Assembly (NCBI GenBank): GCA_947471745.1
Contig: CANJKZ010000110.1
Coordinates: forward strand, 744,001 to 808,000
Origin: Closterium sp. Naga37s-1
Lineage: Eukaryota; Streptophyta; Zygnematophyceae; Desmidiales; Closteriaceae
Length of the DNA stretch: 64,000 nt
Reading direction: 5' to 3'
The translations under genes and the position numbers were made by a program. A model generated the notes under the pieces. It saw only the letters and a program-made list of their open reading frames with translations, had not been told where the DNA came from and did no database searches. Of the stretch, positions 29,635 to 41,300 are shown piece after piece; the first letter of the stretch is position 1; each line of letters opens with the position of its first letter.

Positions 29635-32600
29635 TCAGACTATCCCTGCTGCTGCTGCCAGCGTGCCAAACCCTTCAGGGTCTATGGCCGAACCTGGTGT
29701 GACATGGTGTGACGGGGAAGTTACGCAAAACAGGTAAAGAATAATAAGTGGCTGAGGCAGTGCAAGAACCACTGGTGCATACCGAACGATGCCGCCCGCT
29801 GCTGCTGCTAAAGTGCCGAACCCTTCAGGGTTTAAAACAGAACCTGGTCCTGGTGAAATATGGTAAACCAAGACCAGGGCAGGAAGAGGAGGTGGGAGAG
29901 GGCGCGAAGGGAGGAGAGGGCGAGAAGCAGGGAGAGAGGGCAGCAGTCAACTGGGGGTAGATAACTGAGAGTATGAGCGGTGGCGTTACCAACAGGAGCG
30001 AAAGTGCTGAGAGCAAGAGGCGGAAGCAGCTCGAGCAGGGTGGGTTTTTGAGAATTCTAAAAAATCGCTCAAAAGTGCTGAGAGCAGGAGACGGAAGCAG
30101 CTTGAGCAGGGTGGCATTGATGGGCAGGAAGAGGGGGGAGGAATGGAAGAGGAGGGTGGAGAGGAAGAGGAGGGAGGAGAGGAAGAGGAGGGAGGAGAGG
30201 AAGAGGAGGGAGGAGAGGAAGAGGAGGGAGGAGAGGAAGAGGAGGGAGGAAAGGAAGAGGAGGGAGGAAAGGAAGAGGGAGGAATGGAAGAGGGGAGACG
30301 AGAGGAAGAGGGGGGAGGAGACAAATAGAAGTTTGAGCGACATTACCACCAGCAGGAGCCGAGGTGGTATTGAGAGCAGGGGGCGGAAGCAGCTCGAGCA
30401 GCGCAGCATTGAAGGGCAGAAAGAGGAGGGAGGAGAGTGCGAGGCTGGAGGGGCCGATGAGAAGACGGGCTCGATTGAAGAGCTTCTTGACTGATGGGGG
30501 AGGGGAAGAGGGAGGGAGATGAATGAAGGGGAAGGAAAGTGGGGAAACACTGTGATGAGGCAAGGGCGTGAGAGTGCGAGGCTGGAGGGGTTGATGAGCA
30601 GACGGGCTCGATTGAAGAGCTTCTTGACTGGTGGGGGAGGGGAAGAGGGAGCGGAAGAGGGAGAGGAGGGAGGGCAAAGAAGGGAGAGAAGACAAGGGCA
30701 TATAAAGAGGCCCTGAACACCAATAAAAACCACACAATACTAGGAAAAAAACACACAATAGCATGACATCTAATCAGATAAATTAGAATCTCACCATCAT
30801 CCATGCCCATATGCCCCTGATAGCTCTCCACCCTCTCCGCCCCAAACCCCTCCACCACCAGCGTCTCAATCTCCTCCTCCATCCCCACAAAAACTCAAAA
30901 CCACAATAAAATAAAATAAAATAAAATCAAATCAAATTGAATCAAATCAAATCAAATCTCACCGTCGTCCATGCCCATGTGCCCCTGATAGCTCTCCACT
31001 CTCTCCGCCCCAAACCTCTCCACCACCACCCTTTCAATCTCCTCCTCCTCCTCCACCCCCCCCCCCACTCCCCCTCCTCCCCCCCCACTCTCCCTCGCTC
31101 CCCCTAACCCCGTCCGCACCACCACCACCAGCCACTCCCCCCCTGATGAGAGCCCATCCGCGGAAAGAAAGAGGGGCGGGGGGGAGTGGGGTTTGAAGGA
31201 GGGGAGGAAGGAGGGGAGGCCGTCTGGGGGGAGGAAGTGGCGGGCGCGGGCTAGGCGGAGGAGAGAGGGGGAGGGGGAGGCGCAGGAGAGGAACGAGGGC
31301 TGCCTGGGGGAACGGGGGGTGGGGTGGTGTGGGGGGAGAGGGGGAAAGAGGGGAGCGCAGAGGAAGAGGGGAGTAAGGTGTTACGCAGAGGAAAGAGGGG
31401 AAGAAAGAGGGGAAGAAAGAGGGGAAGAAAGAGGGGAGCGAGGGGAGGGAGGCCGGGAGGAAGGAGGGAAGGAACGAGAGGGGGAGGAAGGGGCGGGCGC
31501 GGGGGAGGCGGAGGAGGGAGGGGGAAGGGGAGGGGCAGGAGAGGTATGAGGGCTGCCTGGGGGGAGTGGGGGAGGGGAGATGAATTGGGGGGGAGGGGAG
31601 AAGGGGGGAGGAGGGTGTGAAAGTGAGACAAGAGCAGAAAGATACACAATGACAGGAAGGACAGAATGAAGGGCGGAAGGCCGTGGGGGGGGAGGAAGTG
31701 GCGGGTGCGTTGGGGGGAGAGAGGGGAAAAAGGGGGGGAAGATGGGGAACAAGGGGAGGGTGGTTGAAGCGGACACAAAGAGGGGGTGAGTGAGTCTCCC
31801 TTGCCCCGTCTCCCCCTCCCCTCCCCCTCCGTGCCCAAACTAACCTCAAAGTCAGTCAACTCTAAAGTCAATAAGAGCACTCACGACAAAGAGAAAGTGC
31901 ACGAAGAGGGGGTGTGCCTCCCTCGCTTCGTCCCCTCCCCCCTGGCCGAACTTTGGGGGAGAGTGCAGTGCTCGTGAGGCGAGGTCGAATCCAAATAGCT
32001 GGTGGCTCATGATGCGAAGAGACTGGGGGAGACGGGGGAAGGGGGGGAGGGAAGGGTTTAGGGAGTGTGGCGTCTCTGTTTTCCGCCATATGATTAGGCG
32101 AGCAGCAGCAGTAGACGACTTTTGAGACGTCTCAAAAGGGTTTAGGGAGTGTGGCGTCTCTGTTTTCCGCCATATGATTAGGCGAGCAGCAGCAGTAGAC
32201 GACTTTTGAGACGTCTCAAAAGGGTTTAGGGAGTGTGGCGTCTCTGTTTTCCGCCATATGATTAGGCGAGCAGCAGCAGTAGACGACTTTTGAGACGTCT
32301 CAAAAGGGTTTAGGGAGTGTGGCGTCTCTGTTTTCCGCCATATGATTAGGCGAGCAGCAGCAGTAGACGACTTTTGAGACGTCTCAAAAGGGTTTAGGGA
32401 GTGTGGCGTCTCTGTTTTCCGCCATATGATTAGGCGAGCAGCAGCAGTAGACGACTTTTGAGACGTCTCAAAAGGGTTTAGGGAGTGTGGCGTCTCTGTT
32501 TTCCGCCATATGATTAGGCGAGCAGCAGCAGTAGACGACTTTTGAGACGTCTCAAAAGGGTTTAGGGAGTGTGACGTCTCTGTTTTCCCTCCCACGGCCA

Positions 32601-34856
32601 AACTTTGGGGGAGAGTGCAGTGCTCGTGAGGCAAGGTCGAAGCCTAACAGCTGGTGACTTATGATGCGAAGGGACTGGTGGGGTGAAGGGGGTGGGAGAG
32701 GGGGAAGGAGAACGCAATATGGAGCGAGGAAGAGGGAAGGGTGAAGGGGAAGGGGGAAAGTGCAGTGCCCGTGAGGCCAGGTCGAAGCTAAAGGCGAAGG
32801 GACTGGTGGAGAGGGGAAAGGAAAGGACGAGGAAAGAGGAAGCGCATGAAGAGAAGAGAGGTTAAGCCTCCGTCGTACCGTCTCTGTCACACCGTGCAGA
32901 GTGCAGTGCCCACGAGGCAAGGTCGAATCCAGATAGCTGATGGCTCATGAGACGTAGCGACTGGGAGGCAAGGTTCAAAAATACGACCGTATTTTTGAAA
33001 ATTTACCGTAAATTACGGTATCGTAATTTACGGTCGTAAATTACGGTAAAAAACGGTTCGACCTTGCAAAATTGGGTTGGTTCAAAAATACGGTCGTAAA
33101 TTACGACCGAAATTTTGAAACCGAGTTTATGTCTAGCGAATTTCGACATTTCCCAACCGTCACCCTGCTTGTGAGAAATTTCGTGCACCCAAATCCACGC
33201 GAGTGTGTTTTTTTCCCGCATAGTCTGGGGATGGAGTAGGAGCAGATTTAGCCTAAAGGTAGGTACTACTAGGTAGGCTTAGCAATGGTAGTGGTGTAGT
33301 GGTCCATTATAGGCTTGTTTCTCTGTAGTGTAGTTTGTTGTCGTCTTCCTAGTCATAGTTGCAAGCATTCTTGAAGTTTCTGAAAAAAAAACTGCCGCAA
33401 AAAAAGTCCATTAAAAAAACGACCGTATTTTTGCCAAAACCACCGTAAATTACGACCGTAATTTACGAGCCATAATTTACAGTTACCGTATTTTTGAACC
33501 TTGCTGGGAGGTGAAAGGGTGGAGCGAGGAGGGAAGGGGAAGTGCACGAATAGAGGTTGAGAGCACACCTTTCTCGGTGTCGGTCCCCCCCTTTTCCTCC
33601 GAGCTGAATAGAGGAAGAGAGGGACGAGAGCCAAGGTGGAAACCAAAGAGCTGGTGGCTCATGAGGCGAAGGGGCTGGGGGAAAAGGGGGGAAGGGAAGA
33701 GGGAAGGTAAATTGCACAAATAAAGGTTGATCATCCCTTGGCCGGCAAGCGGATGGGCATGGCATGGCATGGCATGGCACGAACGTACCTGCGAGAAGGG
33801 CAGCAGCATGGGGTAGTGTTCGAAACTCGGCATGGCATCATGAACCGCCATGAGTCCCGGTAAAAGCCACTCCACCATCCACCTATAGATCGCCGCTCGC
33901 CCGCGCACAGACTCCCCCCTTGCCTCGCGCCCCTCCCCGCGCTCTTCCCCCTCCGCGCCTGCTGCTTCCCCGTGCGCGCGCGTGTGCGCGGATGTGCTTA
34001 TATGGGGGGGAAAGAGATGCAACACGTGCTCGTATACCACCGCTGTAGTCCCCTTCGGATAAGAGAACTCGCTCGTGGCGCCCTCTCCTGGTTTTCCAAC
34101 CACGTCGGATCCACGTGGACCCCCGCCGAAGACGAAGCGGTGCGTGCCGTTGAACACGTGGCCGTGCAGATCGACGTACACGTCACGAAGCATGATGACG
34201 TGGCCGGGGTAAGGTGGCACCACGCATGACTCTAGCTTCCCGCTTCCCCCAGCAGCCCCAGCGGCGGCGGCGGCGGCGGAGCTTGCGCCAGCGGCGGAAG
34301 GATCGACGGAAGGTTTTTGCTGAGGGCATGTGCGGAACCACGGGGGATGCGCGGCGGAAGCTCCCCCCGCGCGGAGCTTCTCAATGGCGGAACCATCCAG
34401 ACAATTGGACACGGGGGTAGCGTCAGAGAGTAGATTAAAGACCATGTCTTCAATCGTCTTTTCCACTGCTGACGTCATCAGAGGTTTGCTTTCGCAGAGC
34501 GCGAAATTCCCCGAGCCGCTGCCGAAAGGAGTGGTTCCTTCGCAAATGTGGAACTCGGGGCATTTCCCGGCTTTGCAGCCGCCCGATGCGATGCTCTCGA
34601 TCACGGAAGGATCTGAGCCGTCCAGGTGGATCGGGATAAGATTCTGACCGTTGATGTCCTCGGAAATTGCCGTGACTCCTTGGTGCTTTTCTCTTATCGG
34701 GGCTCCAGGGTCGATCGCGGCTGCTCCGGAAGACGACGGCTCTTGCTGAGCTAGCGATACTATAGCGAAGCAGGCGAGCGACGCTATAACGGAGCACGCG
34801 GTATTCAGTACGCGTGACGGGAAGAGAGACCGCGGAAGGATCGTACGGCCTACCAT
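29635..34856 (-). CDS. GT61 (DUF563) glycosyltransferase with N-terminal membrane anchor
   Basis: Exon 1 (33789-34856, ATG at 34856) encodes a hydrophobic anchor (about residues 16-36) and a lumenal region with MLRDVYVDLHGHVFNGTH and YRWMVEWLLPGLMAVHD, a GT61-type start. Later exons: one of four copies reading LRIMSHQLFGFDLASR; 30963-31303 (EWLVVVVRTGLGG, FGAERVESYQGHMGMDD); 30347-30490 (VKKLFNRARLLIGP, LLFLPFNAALLELLP); and 29783-29843 or its twin from 29693 (NPEGFGTLAAAAG). Phases of the last three agree. GT61 enzymes add xylose, arabinose or GlcNAc to glycans in the secretory pathway. The usual GPHGA motif reads GPSSL, so activity is doubtful. In the twin exon from 29693 the frame hits TGA at 29635 where the other copy has CGG. 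Exons between 31304 and 33788 are not resolved. Confidence 0.65.
29960..30890 (-). repeat. Duplicated exons in the 3' part of the GT61 gene
   Basis: The VKKLFNRARLL exon occurs at 30490 and about 30625; the upper copy changes IGP to INP and loses frame after 20 codons. The ALLELLP segment has further copies near 30110 and 30010, separated by a tttttgagaattctaaaaaa palindrome at 30045. The exon reading GFGAERVESYQGHMGMDD occurs at 30963 and again at about 30788-30880. A 15-bp aggaagaggagggag array fills 30160-30300. Confidence 0.65.
32120..32557. repeat. 84-bp array with six TTTTGAG-ACGT-CTCAAAA palindromes
   Basis: Palindromes at 32120, 32204, 32288, 32372, 32456 and 32540, exactly 84 bp apart, separated by 66-bp copies of ggtttagggagtgtggcgtc and the rest. 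The unit is 28 codons, so the minus strand stays open through the array, but there is no sign it is coding. It lies between two copies of the duplicated LRIMSHQLFGFDLASR exon. Confidence 0.9.
32969..33503. mobile_element. hAT-type MITE, 535 bp, with 8-bp target duplication
   Basis: Terminal inverted repeats CAAGGTTCAAAAATAC (32969) and its complement ending at 33503, flanked by a perfect 8-bp duplication CTGGGAGG (32961-32968 and 33504-33511). The 8-bp duplication and CAAGG-type end fit the hAT superfamily. The interior is AT-rich with nested inverted motifs (ccgtaaattacggt, acgaccgtaattt) and no transposase. It sits in an intron of the GT61 gene. Confidence 0.85.
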
Positions 34857-35308
34857 GGCTGTGTTGGCAAATCAACCAATGTAGAAAAAAAGGAAAATAA
34901 GAAAAGAGAAAAACAGCCCAAAAGCACGGGCGATCAACCGACAATCCGAAACGCCATGATGATCGGATTGGAAAGAACAGCCGGCATTGACTGCACGGCA
35001 GCCATAAGTGTCAGTCAATTGTGATATATGGGAGGAAAGGGGAGTCCTGATAAGTTACTACTCTGGTCGGCATTATCTCGATGCCAATAGCAGAAGTGGT
35101 TGGAAGGTAAGTGCTCCGCTTTAAGGCGAACTCTTTACAGTGCAAGCGAGAGAAAAGAAATACTTCAGCCTGTCACCTTCAAGATACGCATTCACTCCCT
35201 TCACCTTTTGCTATGCTGCCAAAACTAGAGACTCTGATTATAAGGCATTACACTACAATAATGGTAGAACGAAAAATAATATTATATAATAACATGCCAG
35301 CAGCTAAA
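34857..35308. other. Intergenic region between two GT61 genes
   Basis: 450 bp holding the promoter of the GT61 gene starting at 34856 and the 3' flank of the EOGT-like gene ending at 35309. AT-rich at 35220-35300; no recognisable elements. Confidence 0.5.
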
Positions 35309-38300
35309 CTATGTATGTACCGTAGTGGTCTCATTGTGTGTTCTTTGCCATCTCTTCATGGCTTGAAGTGAAAGCACTCTAAACGATCTAGCACCAACCA
35401 AAAGATCCAGACGCCTAAAATTGGGAGTGGGAGGAGGGAGGGTGGAAGGAGCAGGAGAAAAACCACTCGTGTACATGCTAGCTCGAGTGCTAGAATCGAC
35501 CCCTTGTGTCTCATCTGTATCATCACGTGCGGCAGCAGCATTGTCGCCACTGTCACTCGCAAGAGGTGGGGGATACAACCCAAGGTCAATATACAATCCT
35601 GTGGTCCCACCACCAGCCCTGCTATGTCTCTTGCTGCTGCTAGGGCTGTTACGGTTGCTGCTGCTGCTGGTACTGGTACTGCTGCTGCTGCTGGTACTGC
35701 TTCGGGAAAATCGCCTGGCAAGATGTAATGACTCCTCTTCCCCCGAGAAACTCCCTGGATTCAAAGCAGCAGCGAACCTCTCTTCAAATTCTGCTGAATT
35801 CACCTGATCTCCCACCTGCTCATCCACCTGCTCCCCCACGTGACCTCCCATGGCACCTCCCATCTGTTGCCCCACCTGTTCCCCCACCTGCTCAGCCACC
35901 TGGCACTGTTCATCCTGCAACGGGCACTGTAGCGCAACAGCATGATCGACCTGAAAGAGACTAGCCCAGCGGCCATAGTCAGAGGCGGGGTTGAGGTTGC
36001 GGGCTGGCAGGAGGAAGGGAGAGGGGCGCGCGGGGTAGATTTCTAGGACCTGGGCTTTGGGTGGTAACCAGATGAGGTTACTCATGCCCGCTCCTGATGG
36101 GGGAGGGAGGAGGGGCGGAAGGGAAGGAGGGCGCGAGAGAGGGAAGGAGAAAGGGAAGTGGGGAGGGAGTGTGAGGCATGGCACTGTATGGCAACAGAAT
36201 GATCGACCTGAAAGAGGCGGGTCCAGCGGCCATAGTCAGAGGCGGGGTTGAGGTTGCGAGCAGGGAGGAGGAAGGGAGAGGGGCGCGCGGGGTAGATTTC
36301 CAAGACTTGAGCATGTGGTGGTAACCAGATGAGGTTACTCATGCCCGCTCCTGAGGAAGGCAAGGGGGAGAGGAGGGAATGAAGGGAGGAAGGGAGGAAG
36401 GGAGGAAGGGAGGGAAAAAGGGACAGAGGAAGGGAGGAAAGGAGGGAGTGTGAGGCATGGAAGTGGCGGGCCCAGCGGCCATAGTCAGAGGCGGGGTTGA
36501 GGTTGCGAGCAGGGAGGAGGGAGGGAGAGGGGCGTGTCGGATAGATTTCTAGCACCTGGGCGTGTGGTGGTAAGTTGGTAACCAGATGAGGTTACTCATG
36601 CCCGCTCCTGAGGGGGGAGGGGGAAGTGCGGGGCCGAGGGGGGAGGGCGGGAGGGAAGGAAGGAGGGAGGGAGGGAGGGAGGGAGGGAGGGCGTGTGAGG
36701 AATCGCAACAGTATGATCGACCTGAAAGAGGTGGGTCCAGCGGCCGTAGTCGGAGGCGGGGTTGAGGTTGCGAGCAGGCAAGAGGAAGGGGGTGGGGCGT
36801 GCGGGATAGATCTCCAAGACTTGCACATGGGGTGGTAACCAGATGAGGTTACTCATGCCCTCACCTGGGGAGGGTAAGGGGAGAGAAGAAGGGGGGAAAG
36901 AAGGAGGGAGGGAGGGAGGGAGGGCGTGTGAGGCATGGCGCTCTACCCCAACAGCATGATCGACCTGAAAGAGGCTGGCCCAGCGGCCATAGTCAGAGGC
37001 GGGGATGAGGTTGCGAGCAGGCAGGAGGAAGGGGGAGGGGCGCGCGGGGTAGATTTCGAGGACCTGGGCTTTGGGTGGTAACCAGATGAGGTTACTCATG
37101 CCTGCACCTGCGGAGGTGGGTATGGAAATGGGGAGGGAGGGAGGGAGGGAGGGAGGGAGGGAGGGAGGGAGGGAGGAGTTGCAACCTCACTCTCGAAACA
37201 CACTCACCGTGACTGCCTGCCAGCACGTCCAGCTGGTGGGCCTCACCAATCTGCAGCCACAGGGGCAAGTACATGTGGGAGGATACGCTAACACCATGGC
37301 TTGCAGATACCTCAAGAGGGAACTCTAGAAACACACTCACCGTGACTCCCTGCCAGCACATCTAGCTGGTGTGCCTCTCGAATCTGCTGCCCCACGTCAA
37401 ACTTTTCAAACTGCAGCACACGCACCTCGAACCCTGCTGACTCCGCTGCTCTTACCAGATCTGCTTACAGAGGAGATATGGGTGGAATGAGGGAATCCGG
37501 GGGGCGGGATAAGTGAACAAGATCGTCAGAATACCGAGCGTACGAGAAAAAAAACGATCTTTAATCTTTTAGACCAGAGGAAACAGGCTCGTACGTACTC
37601 ACACTCACCTTCGTGCTCAGACTCTCACCTGCAGCAACGAGATGGTTATTGAGACAACTAAACAGTCGTACCATAGTTGGCATGGCACGTGGTAGGTGCC
37701 ACCTGGCAGGTGGCAGAGGCGGTGGGTCTTATCGCGAGCGACGATGCCCATAGAGGGCGCGTAAGGGGAGGGGCGAGAATCAGACTGATGACAGCGTTGA
37801 TGGGAATCGTGACTAGGGCTCTCCTCTAAGGCTCACATGGTAGGTGGCAGAGCCGGCGGGTCTTATCCCGAGCGATGATGCCCATTAGAGGGCGTGCTGA
37901 GTGAGGGCGAGACGATACTGATGATGATGATGAAATTGCAGAGAGTGTTGTTGATGCTGACGTGGAGAGTGGCGCTGACGTGGCGGATGGCAAAGAGGAC
38001 GACGACGAGGAGGCGGACGTTGAGGGTTGGAAATCGTGTGGTGGAAAATTGCTGCCGGAGGGAAGGGAGGTGGGAATGGAAGAGTGGTGGGGGAAGGAGG
38101 GAAAAAGGGGGGTTTGCAGGATGAAAGGGGAATGGAGGATTGAAGAAAATGATCACCAAAGGGTAATCACGGGTCTCAACTGTCTTCTATCTCCCGAGCG
38201 AGGACCGAAGCCCGTCGCCTAAATGCCTGAAATGACTCAACCGGCAGCAGAGAGGGCCGTCTCTGCAGCAACATGAATCCTAAATGCCTAAATGCCTAAA

Positions 38301-41300
38301 TGCCTAAATGCCTAAATGCTTAAATGCCTATCATGCATCTCACCTCTCGTCTATCACCACCCCCAGCCTTAACTCATCATAGACGAGAGGTGACTCTATG
38401 ATGTAAAGGCCAGGGCTCGCTGCCTTCACTCTTGGAACACAGCAACCGGCAGCAGTGGGCCAGGGAAGAAGGCCGGGGGCAGACCCAGGAAGGCGCGGCG
38501 CGGCGGCAGCAAACGAAGGGGGGGGGGAGTGGGGGTTGGTGGATGGGGGATTGGGGGTCATTGTGCGTCTCTCTCATTGAGGACGCCCCCGGCGTCCTCT
38601 GTGATCCCTGCAGGTGACAGAGCCCGCCGTCTAAACTCCTGAAACGATTCGACTGGCAGCAAGGGGGGCCATCTTTGCAGCAGCGGGCCGGGGGAGAACG
38701 CCGGGGGCAGACCCAGGAAGGCATGGCGGTAGCAGACGAAGGGGGAGGAGGGAAGGGGGCGGGAGTGGGGGGGAATGAGGGAAAACACGCATCTCACCTG
38801 TCCTCTGATCCCTGCAAGTGACAGAGCCCGCCGTCGGAACTCTTGGAATGCAGTGACTGGCAGCAGAGGGGGGCGTCTTTGCAGCAGCGGGCTGGGGGAG
38901 AAGGCTGGAGGCAGACCCAGGAAGGCGTGGCGATAGCACACGAAGGGGGGGAGTGCAGGTTGGTGGGGGGTTTGACAGAGTCACGATTGAGGGGAAACAT
39001 TCGTCTCACCTGTCCTCTGTCACCCCAGCAAGGGCCAAAGCCCGTCGTCTGAATGCCTGAAATGACTTGACAGGCAGCAGAGCTGGCCGCCTCTGCAGCA
39101 GCGGGCCAGGGGAGAAGGCTGGAGGCAGACCCAGGAAGGCGTGACGATAGCACACGAAGGGGGAGGAGCGATTTGCTGCTAGCGCCGCCACCTCTGAGAC
39201 GGTTACCAGAGACGAGAGGCGGCGGCGGCGGCGGTGGTGGTGGTCAGACCGCTTTTCGGCCAGCTCGGGCGTTGGGGTTTTGATGTGCTGTTGCTGAGAA
39301 GCGAGGCGGCAGCGCGATTTGATTCTCATTAGATCACGGGGCACGTTCTCGATTTGATTCACCTTTTGTCCCCTAGCGTGGGGAAGAGAGTGGGGAGGAG
39401 GGGAGGACGGGGGGGGAAAGAGGAGGGAAAAGAGGAATGGGGAAGAGGGGAGGAAGGGGAATGGAAGGAAAGAGGAGGGAAAGGAGGGATGGAGGAAGGG
39501 GTGTAGAAGGAAAAGAAGAACCGTAGAGGAGGAAAGGGTGGAGGGAAGAAACAACTGAGCAAAAAAACTGAAGAAACACCTGAGCAACACACCTGGTAGA
39601 GATCGACGCCCGGAGGGGTGGTAGCAGCGAGGAGAGGCCACCAGGGGAAGTGGCGAGCGAGTGGAGTAGTCAGGGGGCGGCACAGAGATGCCATCATGCC
39701 AGAAGCAGCGATGTGCGCAGCAGCAGGAATATGTACAGGTTCATGGTCATGGGCATGAATGATTTGAGACGTCTCAAAACAGGTTCATGGTCATGGGCAT
39801 GAATGACAGGCACGCGTGTAGCAACACACACCTGGTAGAGAGTCACACTCGGAGGGGCAGTAGCAGCGAGCAGAGGCCACCAGGGGAAGTGGCGAGTGGA
39901 GTAATAGTCAGAGGGGGGAACAGAGATGCCGGCAGTGGTATGTGTAGCTTCGTCTTTATGCACATGTATGCCTGTGTGCACGCCTGTGTCCCCATGTATG
40001 TGGGAGGTGTGGGCGAGCATGCCTTCGGTCCCCCTGGCCAGGCATGGAAAGAGATGCGCTGTGCTGTTGCGCAGGGCGTGGCGCTGGGAGGAGAGGAGCT
40101 GAGGGGATAAGGGGCGTCGGGAGGGCACAGAGGTACAGGGGAGGAAGGGGAGGGGGATGGGGTAGGCAGGTGTGTGTGAGAGAGTGTGCCTTTGAACCTT
40201 TGACCCCCCTGGCCAGGCAGGGAAAGAGGTGCGCTGTGCTGTTGCGCAGGGCATGGCGCTGAGAGGAGAGGAGCTGAGGAAAAAAGGCACGGGGAGATAA
40301 GAGAGGGACATGGGAGGAGGGAGATGGGGATGGGGTAGGTGAGTGAGAGCATGCATTCAGTCCCTCTGACCAGGCAGGGAAAGAGGTGTGCTGTGCTGTT
40401 GCGAAGGGCATGACACTGAGAGGAAAGGCGCTGGGAGGAAGGAGAGAAGGAAAGACAGGGGGGGGAGCAATCCGGTTAAAGCAGCCCACAAGGTAAAACA
40501 AGGAAAGAGATGTGCTTTGAGAGCTCTCACACTCCTTCACTCACTCACTCACACACTCGCTTGCTCACTCACACACTCACTCACTCGCTCCCTCCCCCAC
40601 TCACTTCCTCAGTGATTCCAGCTATCACCCACATGTGACAGAGGGATGACGTGGTGCAGAAAATGCCAAGGATTGCCGGCCGTCAGTGGCATGATGACAG
40701 CTGTAGCGTCCTCTATCCATCCGCTGTGCCCCCTCTTGCCACGTGGCAGCTTGTCATTGGTGTAGGTTACTGGGAAGGTGAAACAGCCTGCCTCGTTGCA
40801 TAGGGGTAAACCATCACCATCGCCCTGCCAGTAGTTGACCGGAGAGAGGAGGGACAAGAAAAGATGGAAACACAGGGAGTGAGGGGCATGGGTGGGTGAC
40901 TGCAAAGGTGAAACAGCACAGCCTGCCTCGTTGCACAATGGTAAGCCATCACCATCACCCTGCCAGTGGGGGAAAGAAAGGAGTATGAAAGTGGGGGAGA
41001 GGCGGGTTGGGTTGACAAGACGGGGAGGGGAGAGGGGGTGTGGGTAAGGGAGGAACAAGGAGAGAGAGGATATATTGAAAGAAAGGTGAACGAGGCTGCC
41101 TCGTTGTATAAGCATAGAGCCAATTTGGTGTTCTCGCACTAACTAATAATGATAATAAGCACCCACGAACTTACCAGCACGTCTGCTCCTCCGCAGCTCA
41201 TGGTATAGTGCAATTTCCATCACCTGAACGCGTAATAAGCACTCCCTACTCACCGAAATGTATTGGAGTGACTTTTGAGAATTCTCAAAAGTCACTCCAA

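Noticed and set aside
30143-31620. Glu/Gly- and Ser/Pro-rich ORFs
   Set aside because: Low-complexity aggaagagg-type intron DNA of the GT61 gene.
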